Positions 43,034-53,942 of a DNA stretch of 64,000 bases are shown one piece after another. Position numbers and translations under genes: made by a program. Below the pieces are notes generated by a model that was given only the letters and a program-made list of their open reading frames with translations, had not been told where the DNA came from and made no database searches. The stretch's first letter is position 1; each line of letters begins with the position of its first letter. The stretch comes from Silene latifolia (Eukaryota > Streptophyta > Magnoliopsida > Caryophyllales > Caryophyllaceae). The DNA lies in NCBI RefSeq assembly GCF_048544455.1, contig NC_133538.1, forward strand, positions 255,798,491-255,862,490, in the 5' to 3' direction.

Positions 43034-44760
43034 AATCTCCCCAAACCAAACCTTGCTTGTCCCCAAGCAAGCACTATGACCCAACTAAAAACCTAATGGA
43101 AAGGAGTATATCTCAGAGCTAGCTACAAGTCAATGCTAAACCGTTTAGTGCACATAATCAACTACTGCAAAGCTCAAAGCAAGTGAACAAATTTATGCAT
43201 ATCATGGAATTAAATCGGGCGTTCGACCTTGCGAGACTCATAAATTCGGACTCTCCCGGGTCACTCTTCCCTCAGCAAGGCAAATGGTAAGAATAAATGT
43301 AAAAGAGAGGGAAGAAAATACAGACTCTCACCTTGACTGCGACCGACAAAACATGTATACTTGAATAGTATGAATAATGATTCTAGCTACCGTACACACA
43401 CATAACCACCGTCAAGGACTATTACATGCCGAACTATTGCAAGATTTGGATATGTAAGGCTAAGTGGGAAAGAAAGGGCAAAACAAGTATGGAAATGTGA
43501 GGGTAAGAAGCCAAGCTAGTACCTAACAAACCATCAGAACCGTATCCCGTTCCTCCAACTCGAAAAGTGAACCATTGCCTCTAAATGTCTAGGCAAAAAC
43601 TATCCTAAAACAAACACCTCCAAATCATAAAATAAGCACATGAGGTGTATTCTCAACTCAGCCGAAATTTTTTCTTATTTTTTCCAAATTCCTTTTTTTC
43701 TTTTTTCTTTCTTTCTTCTCTTTTTTTTTTTCAGGCTGAGCTGGCAGTCGATCGACCAGAAACAGCAGTCGATCGACCACCCCTGCATTCCAGTGCCCTC
43801 TGCCCAGATCAACTTCCTCTTTTTCATTTTTCTGAGTGTTTTTTTTTTCTTTTCTGATATTCTCCCTTTTTTTTCAGGCTGACACATTAGCAACCCCTGC
43901 AATTCTCATAAATACTCGCTCCAACATTACCGAAACGAACCAAAACTGCTATAATTCGACAAATTCCTCTACTACTACCTAGCTTGGCACAATGGTAGGC
44001 TAAGTATGGGATGTAGTTAAGGGCAACTGGCAGATATGGCTTATAGTGGAGTTAAATGGGGCAAAATGAGAAAGGGGGAGATGCAATAGTTCTCAAACAC
44101 GTAATACCGACCACAAACTGATGCGTATAGGCAATAAGCAATAAAAACTCATACACGTGCAAAACATGAAATGATGGGAGTACTACTCTCAATCCTAAAT
44201 TAACCGGTCATGAATGTCACCAGTTATAGGCTCTACATCTCAGAAAGTATAAGTAGTTTGCCAAAAGTAATGAGTCAAGTCTAATAACCCGAAGTAAATT
44301 CCACAACAAAATTTGAAAAATCACTTTTAACTCTCGCTAAGCAGTTGTGAAAAGGCAAGGAATGGCATAAATTTGACTAATAGTGCAATGTCATCATTAG
44401 TAAACTCCAATCCGACTCGACTATATGCAAAAGTAAACGTGATATTTTTGATTTTTTTTTGAAATTTTTCGATTTTTTTCTTTGTTTTTTTTCTTGAAAT
44501 TAAAACAATGCAAGCTAAAATGCAATAAACGTGTGACTGAAATGCAATAAAAAAAACGAATGCAGATGCAACAGACATATGCAAATACCCTCCCCAAACC
44601 AAAACGCACAATGCCCTCATTGTGCTCAACAGCAAATCACCAGCAGTAACAACAAAATGGGGAAGAATATAAGCAACAACAAAGTAAAAGGAAACTAATA
44701 AAGAAGGATCGGAAACTCACAAAAGACGACCTCCTCAAACCAGCCAAAACAGGGGAGGTC
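43034..44760 (-). other. H 3' non-coding region with polypurine-like tracts
   Basis: Same landmarks as in E and F: a GGACTCTCCCGGGTCACTC block near 43249, T-rich runs at 43670-43735 and 43820-43875, a hairpin at 44606-44625 beside a purine tract, and a third purine-like tract at about 44728-44742. Two GTCGATCGACC units lie between the T-runs (43747-43780). Confidence 0.72.
44606..44625 (-). other. conserved hairpin in the H 3' region
   Basis: GCACAATG-CCCT-CATTGTGC, a perfect 8-bp stem. Compared with F the second pair is C-G instead of T-A; compared with E the first pair is G-C instead of A-T. Confidence 0.75.
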
Positions 44761-44768
44761 ACAAGCAT

Positions 44769-46213
44769 CTAATCTCCACCGTCATACTCGGAACCACTAT
44801 CCTCATCTGACCCTGAGTCATCCTCCTCTTCCGCCTCAGTAGCAGCGGCAGTAGTAGTCGTGGGAGGAGGTCTCCTGGCAGGCTGAGGGTAACCGCCCAC
44901 CAGGGGAATAAAGAAGGACGGGTGAGTCCAGGCACCCTGTGGGAGCATCCCCGTCCGAGCGTACTCCTCGTAGACTGGGTACAGAGCCAAAGGCGTGTCT
45001 AACCTGTGTTGATCAAAGCTCCTGCACAAGTCACCCAACACACGTGACACCGCCCTTTGGTCCATGACCGCAGGGATAACAGTAGGTGGAGGGGGACAAA
45101 AGGTGGCCGGGAAGCCCGTGGGGGCAGGAGTAGAGGAGGAGGAGGCCTGTGAAAAGGAGGCACGAGCTCGCCTCGAAGTGCTAGCAGTAGCGGTGCCCGC
45201 CTAATAGGGAGCCTGTAGCTAGGCAAGGGCGGGCGAGCTGCCCCCGAAATAGTGGTGATGGGCAGGATAGGAGGGAGGCCAAGGACAGGGATGGGGTCGC
45301 AGATGAAAGAATCAATCTTCCACCGACTCCGACTATCGACCCACTTCACAGACCTCGCGTAGGAAAGATCCATGAAGCGTAGGTCAGGGTCAATAGGGGC
45401 CTCCTCTCGAGGGAACAGAAGAACTAGACGGTTGGCGATACGCGTCACCAACCCACCACAAGCAATAGTGGCCAAAGTGCCCTCACTTATAGTCTGAAAG
45501 TGAGCGGCAGTCAAATAAGCTATGTTATAGATACGGGCTACCCGACTTTCAATGTTCAGATAGCCCGCTAAGATAGAAAATTCAATGGTATTCACATTAT
45601 TTGACTCCTTACGGCCGAAAATGGTATTACCCATTAGCCGTAGAAAATAATGAAAAGGGGGCAAGTGGGCGGAAGTGCCCGTCCTCTTAGGGCCGTTCCA
45701 GTCAGAGATACACGACCACATGACCCGGTGAACATCAGAAGATTCCGAGGTGTTACCCTCGAAATAAAGACCCAAAAATCCAGCAAAATCGGCTAATGTC
45801 AAGGAGTAGGTGACATTGAATAGCCGAAAAGAAATGCAAGGGCTACTCCTGTTGGCTTCAAAAGAAGCCTGGTAAAAAACATAAGACGATAAAAACTCGA
45901 GGGTCAAAGTGTAGTATGTGAAATCAGCCATGTCCACAAGACCCGACATTCCTGTCCCATTTAGCAGGGACACAACAGACTCAAAACAGCCTAATTTCTC
46001 TAAAGTCGACCTATGAAGAAAACGAGTGGCTGTAACTTTCATTTTTGCGACAAAGAGAGCGAATTTAGCTCGCTGAGTAGAGGTGGAGAAAGTAACCTGC
46101 GGATAGTCAGGTAGACTATCCGTAGTATCCTCGATCATCGTGGCGGACCGCGGCCGTTTAGCGACTCCCCGACCGGATCGCCCTTCGAACATTTGCTGCT
46201 TTCCTTTCGTCAT
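44769..46213 (-). pseudogene. H ATHILA ORF-1-like / envelope-like protein
   Basis: The ORF starts most likely at MTKGKQQMFEGRSGRG (ATG 46211-46213) and is in the position of the envelope-like gene of Athila elements. The central part reads ATRFLHRSTLEKLG, FTYYTLTLEFLSSYVFYQAS and ISFRLFNVTYSLTLADFAGFLGLYF, resembling the Pfam ATHILA ORF-1 family. No transmembrane segment or signal peptide is clear. A frameshift near 45195 shifts the Pro/Ser-rich linker into another frame. The C-terminus, read from 45065, is acidic (EAEEEDDSGSDEDSGSEYD) and stops at 44769. The function of this family is unknown. Confidence 0.65.
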
Positions 46214-47215
46214 TGTTGCTTCCTGCAAACAACAAATTAGTAACAAGCTTCCCTTAACCTTTAACAATGACAATTTATGAAACCCCAACCAAAAATCAGA
46301 GATCAAAAATTAAATTAGGGTTTCGAAAATTTGGGGGAAAACGGAATTAAGCTGTGCCTAGTTGCTAAAATGGCTCGAAATCCAAGGGAGTAGGAAAGCA
46401 AAGTGTAATTAAAGCCTAAATTCGACAAGCAAAGAACCCTAAATCGATTTTCCCCAAATCGATTTTTCCGACCCAAGGTAACAATACTCGAAATTTGGGC
46501 ATAAAAATTCAGCTTGAATCGAAAATAAAGGAGTAAGAAGGGATTAGAGACATACCTTTGACGAGAACTTGAAGATTTAAGCAAGAAAATTCGAGATTAA
46601 GGGATGGATTACCAAGAAATCGCGAAAAGGGGGAAAGACAAGGGTTTTCTCTGATTTTCTGATTGAATGAATATGAATGAATGAATGAGAAAAGAAGTAA
46701 AACTTCCCTTATTAAATTGCATTCTGATCTCGCGCAGAGGTCGATCGACTATCAGTAGCAGTCGATCGACAGGTCTTCCCCTAATACAGCTCTCTGATAT
46801 CGCGTGGTGGTCGATCGACCAACAGTAGCAGTCAATCGACCAATCTCCCTCTTAAATAGCTTCTGCCTGTTTTCTTCTCAGTCGATCGACTAGCGAACTT
46901 GGTCGATCGACTGCTTGTGCTGGTAATTAATCTCAAAATCATCAAAAATTCATTTTTTTTTTCTCAATTTCCCGTTCCTCTCGCATGAACATTCAGTAAA
47001 CCACTCTACGCACTTTGCAATAAAATAATCACCTGCAAAATTCTCAAAGGCGCACATTTTTCAAAACAAGAAATTGCTAATTAAAAAGAAATAACTAAAG
47101 CTCCTAATGCAAATTAAATTAAATAAAACTATTAAGCTCCTAATTACAAAAATTTACAAGCCGGGTTGCCTCCCGGTTAGCGCTGGTTTAAGAGGTCCCG
47201 CACGACATTTTTACT
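46214..47215 (-). other. H spacer between integrase and the envelope-like gene
   Basis: Non-coding. It holds a cluster of GGTCGATCGACC/AGTCGATCGACT units (46738-46925) and, at 47161-47210, the motif GGTTGCCTCCCGG plus GAGGTCCCGCACGAC, conserved after integrase in E and F. A splice acceptor or internal promoter for the downstream gene could lie here but is not visible. Confidence 0.6.
46738..46925. repeat. CGATCG palindrome cluster before the H envelope-like gene
   Basis: Six units of GGTCGATCGACT/AGTCGATCGACC type, one degenerate (AGTCAATCGACC). Confidence 0.82.
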
Positions 47216-48290
47216 TCAGTTTGCATCATCCGATAACGGGTCGAAGTACAATACCTCGACTTGCCCACCAAATTCATCTGTTCCGTGATAATGCTTCACA
47301 TATTGGCCATTAACTTTGAACCGTTCTCCAGCAGAGGTCTCCAATTCAACTGATCCGAATTTTGTAAATCGCTTTGTGGACCGTATAAGGGCCAGTCCAC
47401 GGATTTCACTTACCAGAAATAAACGGATACGAGCGTTAAAAAGAAGTACCTTATCGCCAATATGGAACTCGCGCTTGATGATTCTCTTGTCGTGTCAGCG
47501 CTTTGTTTTCTCTTTGTAGATCCTAGCATTATCATAGGCCAGCAGCCTAAATTCCTCCAGCTCATTCAGCTGTGTCATACGTTTTTCACGAGAGAGGTTA
47601 GGATCCAAATTCAAATCACAAATAGCCCACCAAGACTTACGCTCCAACTCAACAGGTAAATGACATGTCTTACCATAAATCAATCGGAATGGTGACATCC
47701 CAATTGGCGTCTTAAACGCGGTCCTATAAGCCCATAAGATATCATCTAACTTAAGACTCCAATCTTTCCGTGATTTAGAAACAACTTTAGCTAAAACTTC
47801 TTTCAATTCCCGGTTAGAAATCTCAACCTGACCACTAGTTTGGGGATGATACCCCAAACCCCTACGATGTTGGACACCGAATTTAGTCAATAAAGCACTA
47901 AGTTGTTTCTCTTAAAATGCATTCCCCTATCGCTAATGACAACCCTAGGGACACCAAAACGAGGGAAAATAATCTTTTTAAACAGTTTAATCACGGCCTT
48001 TGCGTCGCAATGGGGAATAGCGATAGCTTCTACCCATTTGGACACATAATCTACAGCTACGAGGATATATTTATTACCTTGACTGCTCGGAAAAGGTTCT
48101 TGATAATCAATGCCCCAGACATCAAAAATTTCAAACTCTAAAATGCCTACCTTTGGCATCTCATGTCTCTTCGAAATATTCCCCGATCTTTGACAGGCAT
48201 CGCACTCAGCAACAAAATTGCGACTATCTGCATGCAAAGTTGGCCAATAGAAACCAGATTGGAGTACCTTAGCCACAGTCCGGGATGGAC
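47216..48290 (-). pseudogene. H integrase core and C-terminus
   Basis: The core: [51 protein letters not shown] and [20 protein letters not shown], with all three acidic positions present. The frame shifts near 47890-47930. The C-terminal half runs through [20 protein letters not shown] and the GPY-like region to a stop at 47216-47218. An additional break lies near 47495. The zinc-binding domain and the start of the core are in the frame described with RT and RNase H, which overlaps here. Confidence 0.85.
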
Positions 48291-49860
48291 CATGGTGACC
48301 ACCATAGGCGGAAGAGTGGCAAGCTTCTAGGATATCCTTCACCTCCCATTGAGGCACACATCTCCGGATAAGACCGTCTGCGCATTCCTTGAAAACATAA
48401 GGATCATCCCAAAAGTATTGTCTAGCATCATAAGCGAACCGCTTCTTCTGCTGCCATGAAAGCTCGGGTGGTATCTTACCTGTCACAGCAAAATTAGCAT
48501 AATCAGCAAACCACGGAGGTGGATAAGACCCTGAAGTAGTAATAGCTAACAAACTCTCATCAGGAAAAGAATCATTAATAGGTAACGAATCCTCCCTTTC
48601 CGTCAGCTGCAGACGAGATAAGTGGTCAGCCACCACATTCTCTGCTCCTTTCTTATCTTTGATCTCCAAATCAAACTCCTGCAAAAGGAGTATCCACCTC
48701 AAAAGTCTCGGTTTCGCATCCTTCTTAAGAAAGAGAGTCTTCAGCGCTGCATGGTCAGTATAAACAACAACCTTAGAACCTAACAAATAAGATCGAAATT
48801 TATCTAAGGCAAAAACTACAGCTAGAAACTCCTTCTCAGTGGTATAATAGTTGACTTGAGCCTTATCCAGAGTTCGGCTCGCATAATATATGGCATTCAA
48901 GACTTTGTTCTTCCGCTGTCCCAAAACTGCACCGATCGCATAATCGCTGGCATCACACATAATCTCAAATGGGAGATCCCAATCGCAATTTTGAATGATT
49001 GGTGCAGAAACTAGAGCCTCCTTTAACCTGTTAAAAGCTAAAAGGCACTCATCAGTAAACTCAAAGACAGCATCCTTAAGGAGCAATTGTGTAAGTGGTT
49101 TAGCAATTTTTGAAAAATCCTTAATAAAACGCCGATAGAAACCAGCGTGACCAAGGAAACTCCTCACTCCTTTAACATTCACGGGAGGAGGCAATTGCTC
49201 AATCACCTGCACCTTTTCTTTATCAACATGTATACCTTTATCAGAAATCAGATGCCCTAACACAACTCCCTCATTGACCATGAACTGACATTTTTCCCAG
49301 TTTAAAACAAGATTAACTTAATACAACGCTGCACGACTTTATCAAGGTTAGCTAAACAACGATCAAAGTCATTACCATAAACTGAGAAATCATCCATAAA
49401 TACCTCCATAATATTCTCTATATAATCAGAAAAAGTCCCCATCATGCACCTCTGAAAGGTAGCTGGGGCGTTACACAATCCGAAAGGCATTCTGCAGTAC
49501 GCAAAAACACCTTGTGGACAGGTAAAAGTGGTCTTACTCTGATCATCCAGATGAATAGGGATCTGAAAGAACCCCGAATATCCGTCTAGAAAACAGAAAA
49601 ATTTGTTAGAGGCAAGTCTTTCAGTCATTTGGTCAACAAAAGGGAGGGGAAATGGTCTTTCTTGGTGGCGGCATTCAACTGTCTATAATCAATGCATATC
49701 CGCCACCCTGTCACAACTCGAGTTGGTATTAATTCATATTTCTCATTCTTAACCACGGTAGTCCCTCCTTTCTTCGGAACTACCTGAACTGGGCTAACCC
49801 ATTAGGAGTTGCCAACTGTATAAATAATACCTGCATCGAGTAGTTTCATCACCTCAGCCA
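47887..49860 (-). pseudogene. H reverse transcriptase, RNase H and integrase zinc domain
   Basis: 49628-49302 carries the RT palm ([40 protein letters not shown] and the intact box VFMDDFSVYG). 49281-47887 follows after a one-base frameshift near 49316 and holds the RT thumb, RNase H ([55 protein letters not shown]) and the HHCC integrase finger ([20 protein letters not shown]). The RT fingers (49630-49860) are shifted to another frame. Frameshifts near 49640 and 49905 are also present. The DD pair is preserved, unlike in F. Confidence 0.88.
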
Positions 49861-50933
49861 TAACAACTTCTTGCATCTTCGGGTTCAACTTGCGTTGACC
49901 CTGTCTCGTAAGGCTTGTGGCCTTCCTCCAGCTCTATCCTGTGCATACAAATATCAGGGCTGATGCCCTTAGTATCATCCAAAGAGTAACCTAAAGCCTT
50001 CCTGTTTTTCTTAAGCACACACATCAAAGCAGACAGCTGGTCATCATTAAGCTTAGCACTATCAATAGCTGGGTACTGCTCCGTATCATCTAGAAAAACA
50101 TACTTGAGATTAGGAAGAAGTGGCTTACGCTCAGGCACCTTTACCTCTACAGCACAGACTGAATCAGCTTCAATGGTATAGCAAGTGTTTACCAAATTCT
50201 CGTTGGCCAGGCTTAAGAGCATCTCATCTTCTTCCTCTGTGATCTCGTAGCTTTCCATTGAGGCTACCAAAGCATCTGGCTCCTCAGCATTCTCCGCTGT
50301 ATTACCTGCACACTCATCTGAACGCGTCAGATCAGCTAAGGGGTCCTTAGCTAAGGATTCCCTCCAATTACAATTAACAGCCCTGTCAACAATATCAATG
50401 GAATAGCACGTGTCATAATCAGCAGATTCAGTCGTCTTACGAGCAAGACTGAACTCAATGGTGTTATCCCCTACCTCTAAGGTTATGATTCCGCGTTTGA
50501 CATCTATTACAGCTCTAGCTGTATGTAAAAATGGTCTACCTAAAATAATAGGTATCTGACTGTCCTCTGCAATGTCCAAAACAATGAAATCGACAGGAAT
50601 AAAGAATTTACCCACTCGAACGGGTACATCCTCTAAGACTCCTAGAGGTCTCTGAGTCGATCTATTTGCCATCTGAAGGGTAATATCGGTAACCTTAAGT
50701 CTACCAATATTTAGCCTTTCACAAACAGAATATGGCATGACACTGACACTGGCCCCTAAATCACAAAGGGCCTTCCCAATTTCGTGGTTACCTATTGTGC
50801 AGGGAATTGAAAAACTACCCGGGTCCTTTAATTTAGGTGGTATATTAATTTGCGAAAGAGCATTGCATTCTTCCACAAAAGCAACATTACCATCATCATG
50901 AAAATTTCTCTTACGATTCAAAATGTCTTTCAT
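49854..50933 (-). pseudogene. H protease
   Basis: A 359-codon frame with the retropepsin motif LCDLGASVSVMPYSVCERL near residues 53-72, the strand FIVLDIAEDSQIPIILGRPF and an acidic tail up to KYVFLDDTEQYPAI. A frameshift near 49905 cuts it off from RT. Upstream a TAG at 50955-50957 stands in place of a Gln codon and separates it from gag. Confidence 0.85.
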
Positions 50934-50954
50934 AAATTTAGCGTAAGAGGGTAC

Positions 50955-52574
50955 CTAGGTAATTAGGTCAGTGAAAGGAATGGTTACCTCGAGATTCTTG
51001 ACCATCTCCAAAAACTTACCAAACTTGTGCTCCAGCTTAGTATTCTTTAAACGCTCCGGATACGGGACTGCAACACTGGCCGTAGGATCAATAACCTTCG
51101 ACTTCCGTAAGTTTAAAACCTCCGTCAAATCATCAATAAGTGTAGAATCATGCAAACTAGTTGACGGATTTGCGTCCTGCACTGGAGACCCGGTCGATCG
51201 ACCATTGGGCTCGGTCGATCGACCAATCACACTGGGCGTGAATAGTTCCTGGACAGAATCTCCTTCGTCAGGAGCTTCAGTCGATCGACTGGTGGTATTG
51301 GTCGATCGACCACATATGCTGGGTATGAATAGTTTCTGGTCAGAAACTTTTTCATCTGACAACCCGGTCGATCGACTGTTGTTGTTGGTCAATCGACCGC
51401 TGGTACTGGCAATTAAGTTCGTTTTCGCACCAGAAATTAAATTTTGCTTTTCATCCTTTTCCGAGTCTTCTCTTGGCTTATCAGGACATTCATAAGAAAG
51501 GCCACTTCGGAGATTAATGGCATTTATGGTTTCAATTGGCCCCTCGCATTTTCTTGAAGAATTGGCAACTTGCTTAGCCTCTAAATTCTCCAATTGCTTG
51601 ACAAAATTCTTTGTAGACCCAATCCCGGCTGCTTCTATTTTCGCGACTTGAACCAAAAGAGTTCGGATTGTCTCTCTTAATTCCTCGGTTTCATCTGAAT
51701 TATGGACAGGAATTTTAACTCTTTCCTTGAAAGCTTCAGAGGTCTCGAGCTTCTCGAGACGGGCAGTAATAGAAGTTATGAGTGTCACAACGGCACTCAT
51801 TTCATCACTTTGCTTTCGCGAATTTCCACGCAAACTTCCAAACTCGACTCTATGGACTGCCATCTCCTCAATAGTGTTCCAATCTTTATTCTGACCGATA
51901 TTATTTTGGAACCTACCATTCGCAGCTGCATCCAGGATGACCTTGTAATCATCATATAAAGCATTATAGAATAAGTTGCAAAGGTACCACTGCTGGAAAC
52001 CATGGTGAGGGACAGCCCTAACCAAACTCTTGAAACGTCCCCATGCTTCACAAAATTCCTCATCAGGTCCTTCCTGGAAATTTGTAATTTTACTTCTCAA
52101 GGCATCTGTCTTTGCAAGTGGGAAGTATTTCTTGTAGAAGGCTAACGCTAGAGATGTCCAATCTGTGACTCCAGCTGCTACCCTATCAAGGTAGCGGTAC
52201 CAATCTCATGCCGAATCCTTCAAGGAGTATAAGAACATTATCCCCTTTACTTCATCCTGGGTCACCCCAGCCGGTACAGGTATGGAACAACAGTAGTCTG
52301 TGAAAATTTCCATATGCTTCAAAAGATCCTCGTCCGGTAGACCAGCAAACTGATTTCGCTCCACTAAATCAATATAAGAGGAACGAAATTCGAAGTGACC
52401 CGTAGTAGGGGTAGTTAACACGTGTCCCTTTGGAATGTGCTGTTCTTTTGGCTGAAGATTGTCATATATCGTAGTCATGTTCGCAAGATGAGAGTACTCA
52501 AGTCTTCCTCTCAAAAACTTGTCTTCTAACTGTGCAAAAGCAAAACTAGAAGCAAGAGTAAGCAACGGCCTCAA
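50955..52574 (-). pseudogene. H gag and palindrome-encoded linker
   Basis: The frame 52574-52206 starts the capsid (ERNQFAGLPDEDLLKHMEIF) and ends at TGA 52206-52208 in place of a Trp codon. 52100-50955 continues with WGRFKSLVRAVPHHGFQQWY and FYNALYDDYKVILDAAANGRF, a coiled coil (ETIRTLLVQVAKIEAAG), the linker NAINLRSGLSYECPDKP and six GRST/SRST-type units. No CCHC zinc knuckle is visible, unlike in F. The linker ends in the same VPYPERLKNTKLEHKFGKF block as E and F. Confidence 0.83.
51191..51399. repeat. GGTCGATCGACC cluster inside the H coding region
   Basis: Six units in three pairs separated by about 80 bases. In frame they read Gly-Arg-Ser-Thr or Ser-Arg-Ser-Thr. The three pairs lie in a longer, loosely repeated coding block (SGRLT/CGRST/IGRST). 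Confidence 0.9.
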
Positions 52575-52639
52575 GGAACCAAAGTTCCTTGAGACAAGAA
52601 AAATAAACTAAAAATAAAGCAAAATGTAATTACACCGTC

Positions 52640-52656
52640 TCCGCAAGAACGGCGCC
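52640..52656 (-). other. H primer binding site (tRNA-Asp, diverged)
   Basis: The plus strand ends ACGGCGCCA as in the tRNA-Asp 3' end, but the inner half reads CCGCAAGA instead of CCCCGGCA. Located next to the LTR edge at 52663. Confidence 0.6.
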
Positions 52657-52662
52657 AAAAGT

Positions 52663-53942
52663 TGATACTGTCGTTTTGTATCAAAATTAAATTTATAAAT
52701 CTGAACTAAAACTATAGCTAGTGATAGTAGGGGTCGAACCACAGAGAGACAAGATCAATTCTATTTGCTATTTTCAGTCTAAAAAAAATAACAATTAAGT
52801 GGGGGTTTTGAATTGGTTTGATTCTAAAGACTAATTGACAAAATAAGAAATTTCTCAAATAAGATAAAAAGAAGATCGGGAACTTCGGTTCACCATGGCT
52901 AAGGTCAGATCAATAAGGTAGCAGAGGTCCTATAATACGGTCTCGGGAAATATGAGCAAGCCTTTCGATCAATGCTCAAATTAACCTTACGGTCTTCTAA
53001 TTCCCTAGAATTTCTCAAAGCTTTCGCTCAAAGGAAATTCCAAATCTAATGATAACTTAATTACTAATCTTTCAATCTAGTAAGAAAGGTTTATCAAAAG
53101 AAAACAAGATCGATATGGAAGAAAATCATACTAATAAAATTGACCCTATTTTACGCCATGGCTCACCTCGTTCCCAATCAATAAAATTAGCTATGCATGA
53201 TTAAAACTATAACAATTGCGAAATTGAAGGCAAGGAATGAGATTGACATAATTGAAATTGAATTTAAGACAAAAGAATAAAACTGAATTTCTTGAATAAA
53301 ACTAATAATAACAGGAATTAAATTGATTAGAAATAATGAAGATGGAAATTGCATTAAAACTTAGGAAGAATTGATGAACAAAGGCAATTGAATTGCAATC
53401 CGTAGTCTACCTTTCTTCCCCAAAAACTAGATCTAAAACTTGAGTTCTTCTCTAGTCAAAAGCATAACCTAAATTATCCATCTATTCTACTGATAAACGA
53501 TGCCAAAAAGTTAATTACAATTGGGCTTTTTAAAAGTCTAACACGAAAAACCAATAACAGCTGCGAAACCTGGTCGATCGACTGAGTAGCATGGTCGATC
53601 GACCAGCCAGAAACAATGCAGTAGCTACTGCTGAAATTCCACGGTCGATCGACTGAAGAGCCTGGTCAATCGACCAACTGTGCTGTGTAGAAACTCCTTT
53701 CTCTCTTCAAATCAGCCACTTCACTCCAATTCACGCATCCCAAGGTGAGTGAGTCCGAACTCCCTTCTTCCAAGCTTCCCTGAAGTTGCCTCCGAAGGAC
53801 GATTTGGGCTTGATTTAGCTCACTTCCACTCATTCCTACAATAAATCATAGAAATTACAAAGTAAATCATTTCGGGAGAAATAGTAGCTTTAAGCTAACG
53901 AATACGCATGGAAATACGTGCCAAAACTGCAAATAAAGTGTA
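52663..53942 (-). repeat. H 5' LTR, outer 18 bases missing
   Basis: Pairs with 41748-43033. It breaks off after AAATAAAGTGTA at 53942, where the LINE endonuclease frame begins. Confidence 0.9.

Larger units (their letters stand above)
41713..53942 (-). mobile_element. H: Athila-like retrotransposon with an envelope-like gene, 12.2 kb
   Basis: LTRs at 41748-43033 and 52663-53942 look about 98-99 percent identical, suggesting the youngest insertion of the window. Minus-strand gene order is gag, protease, RT, RNase H, integrase, envelope-like ORF. The left edge carries an extra 35 bases (41713-41747). The right LTR lacks its last 18 bases and stops inside the LINE endonuclease frame, so no TSD can be identified. 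Several frameshifts and stops are present, but the RT active site is intact. Confidence 0.92.
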
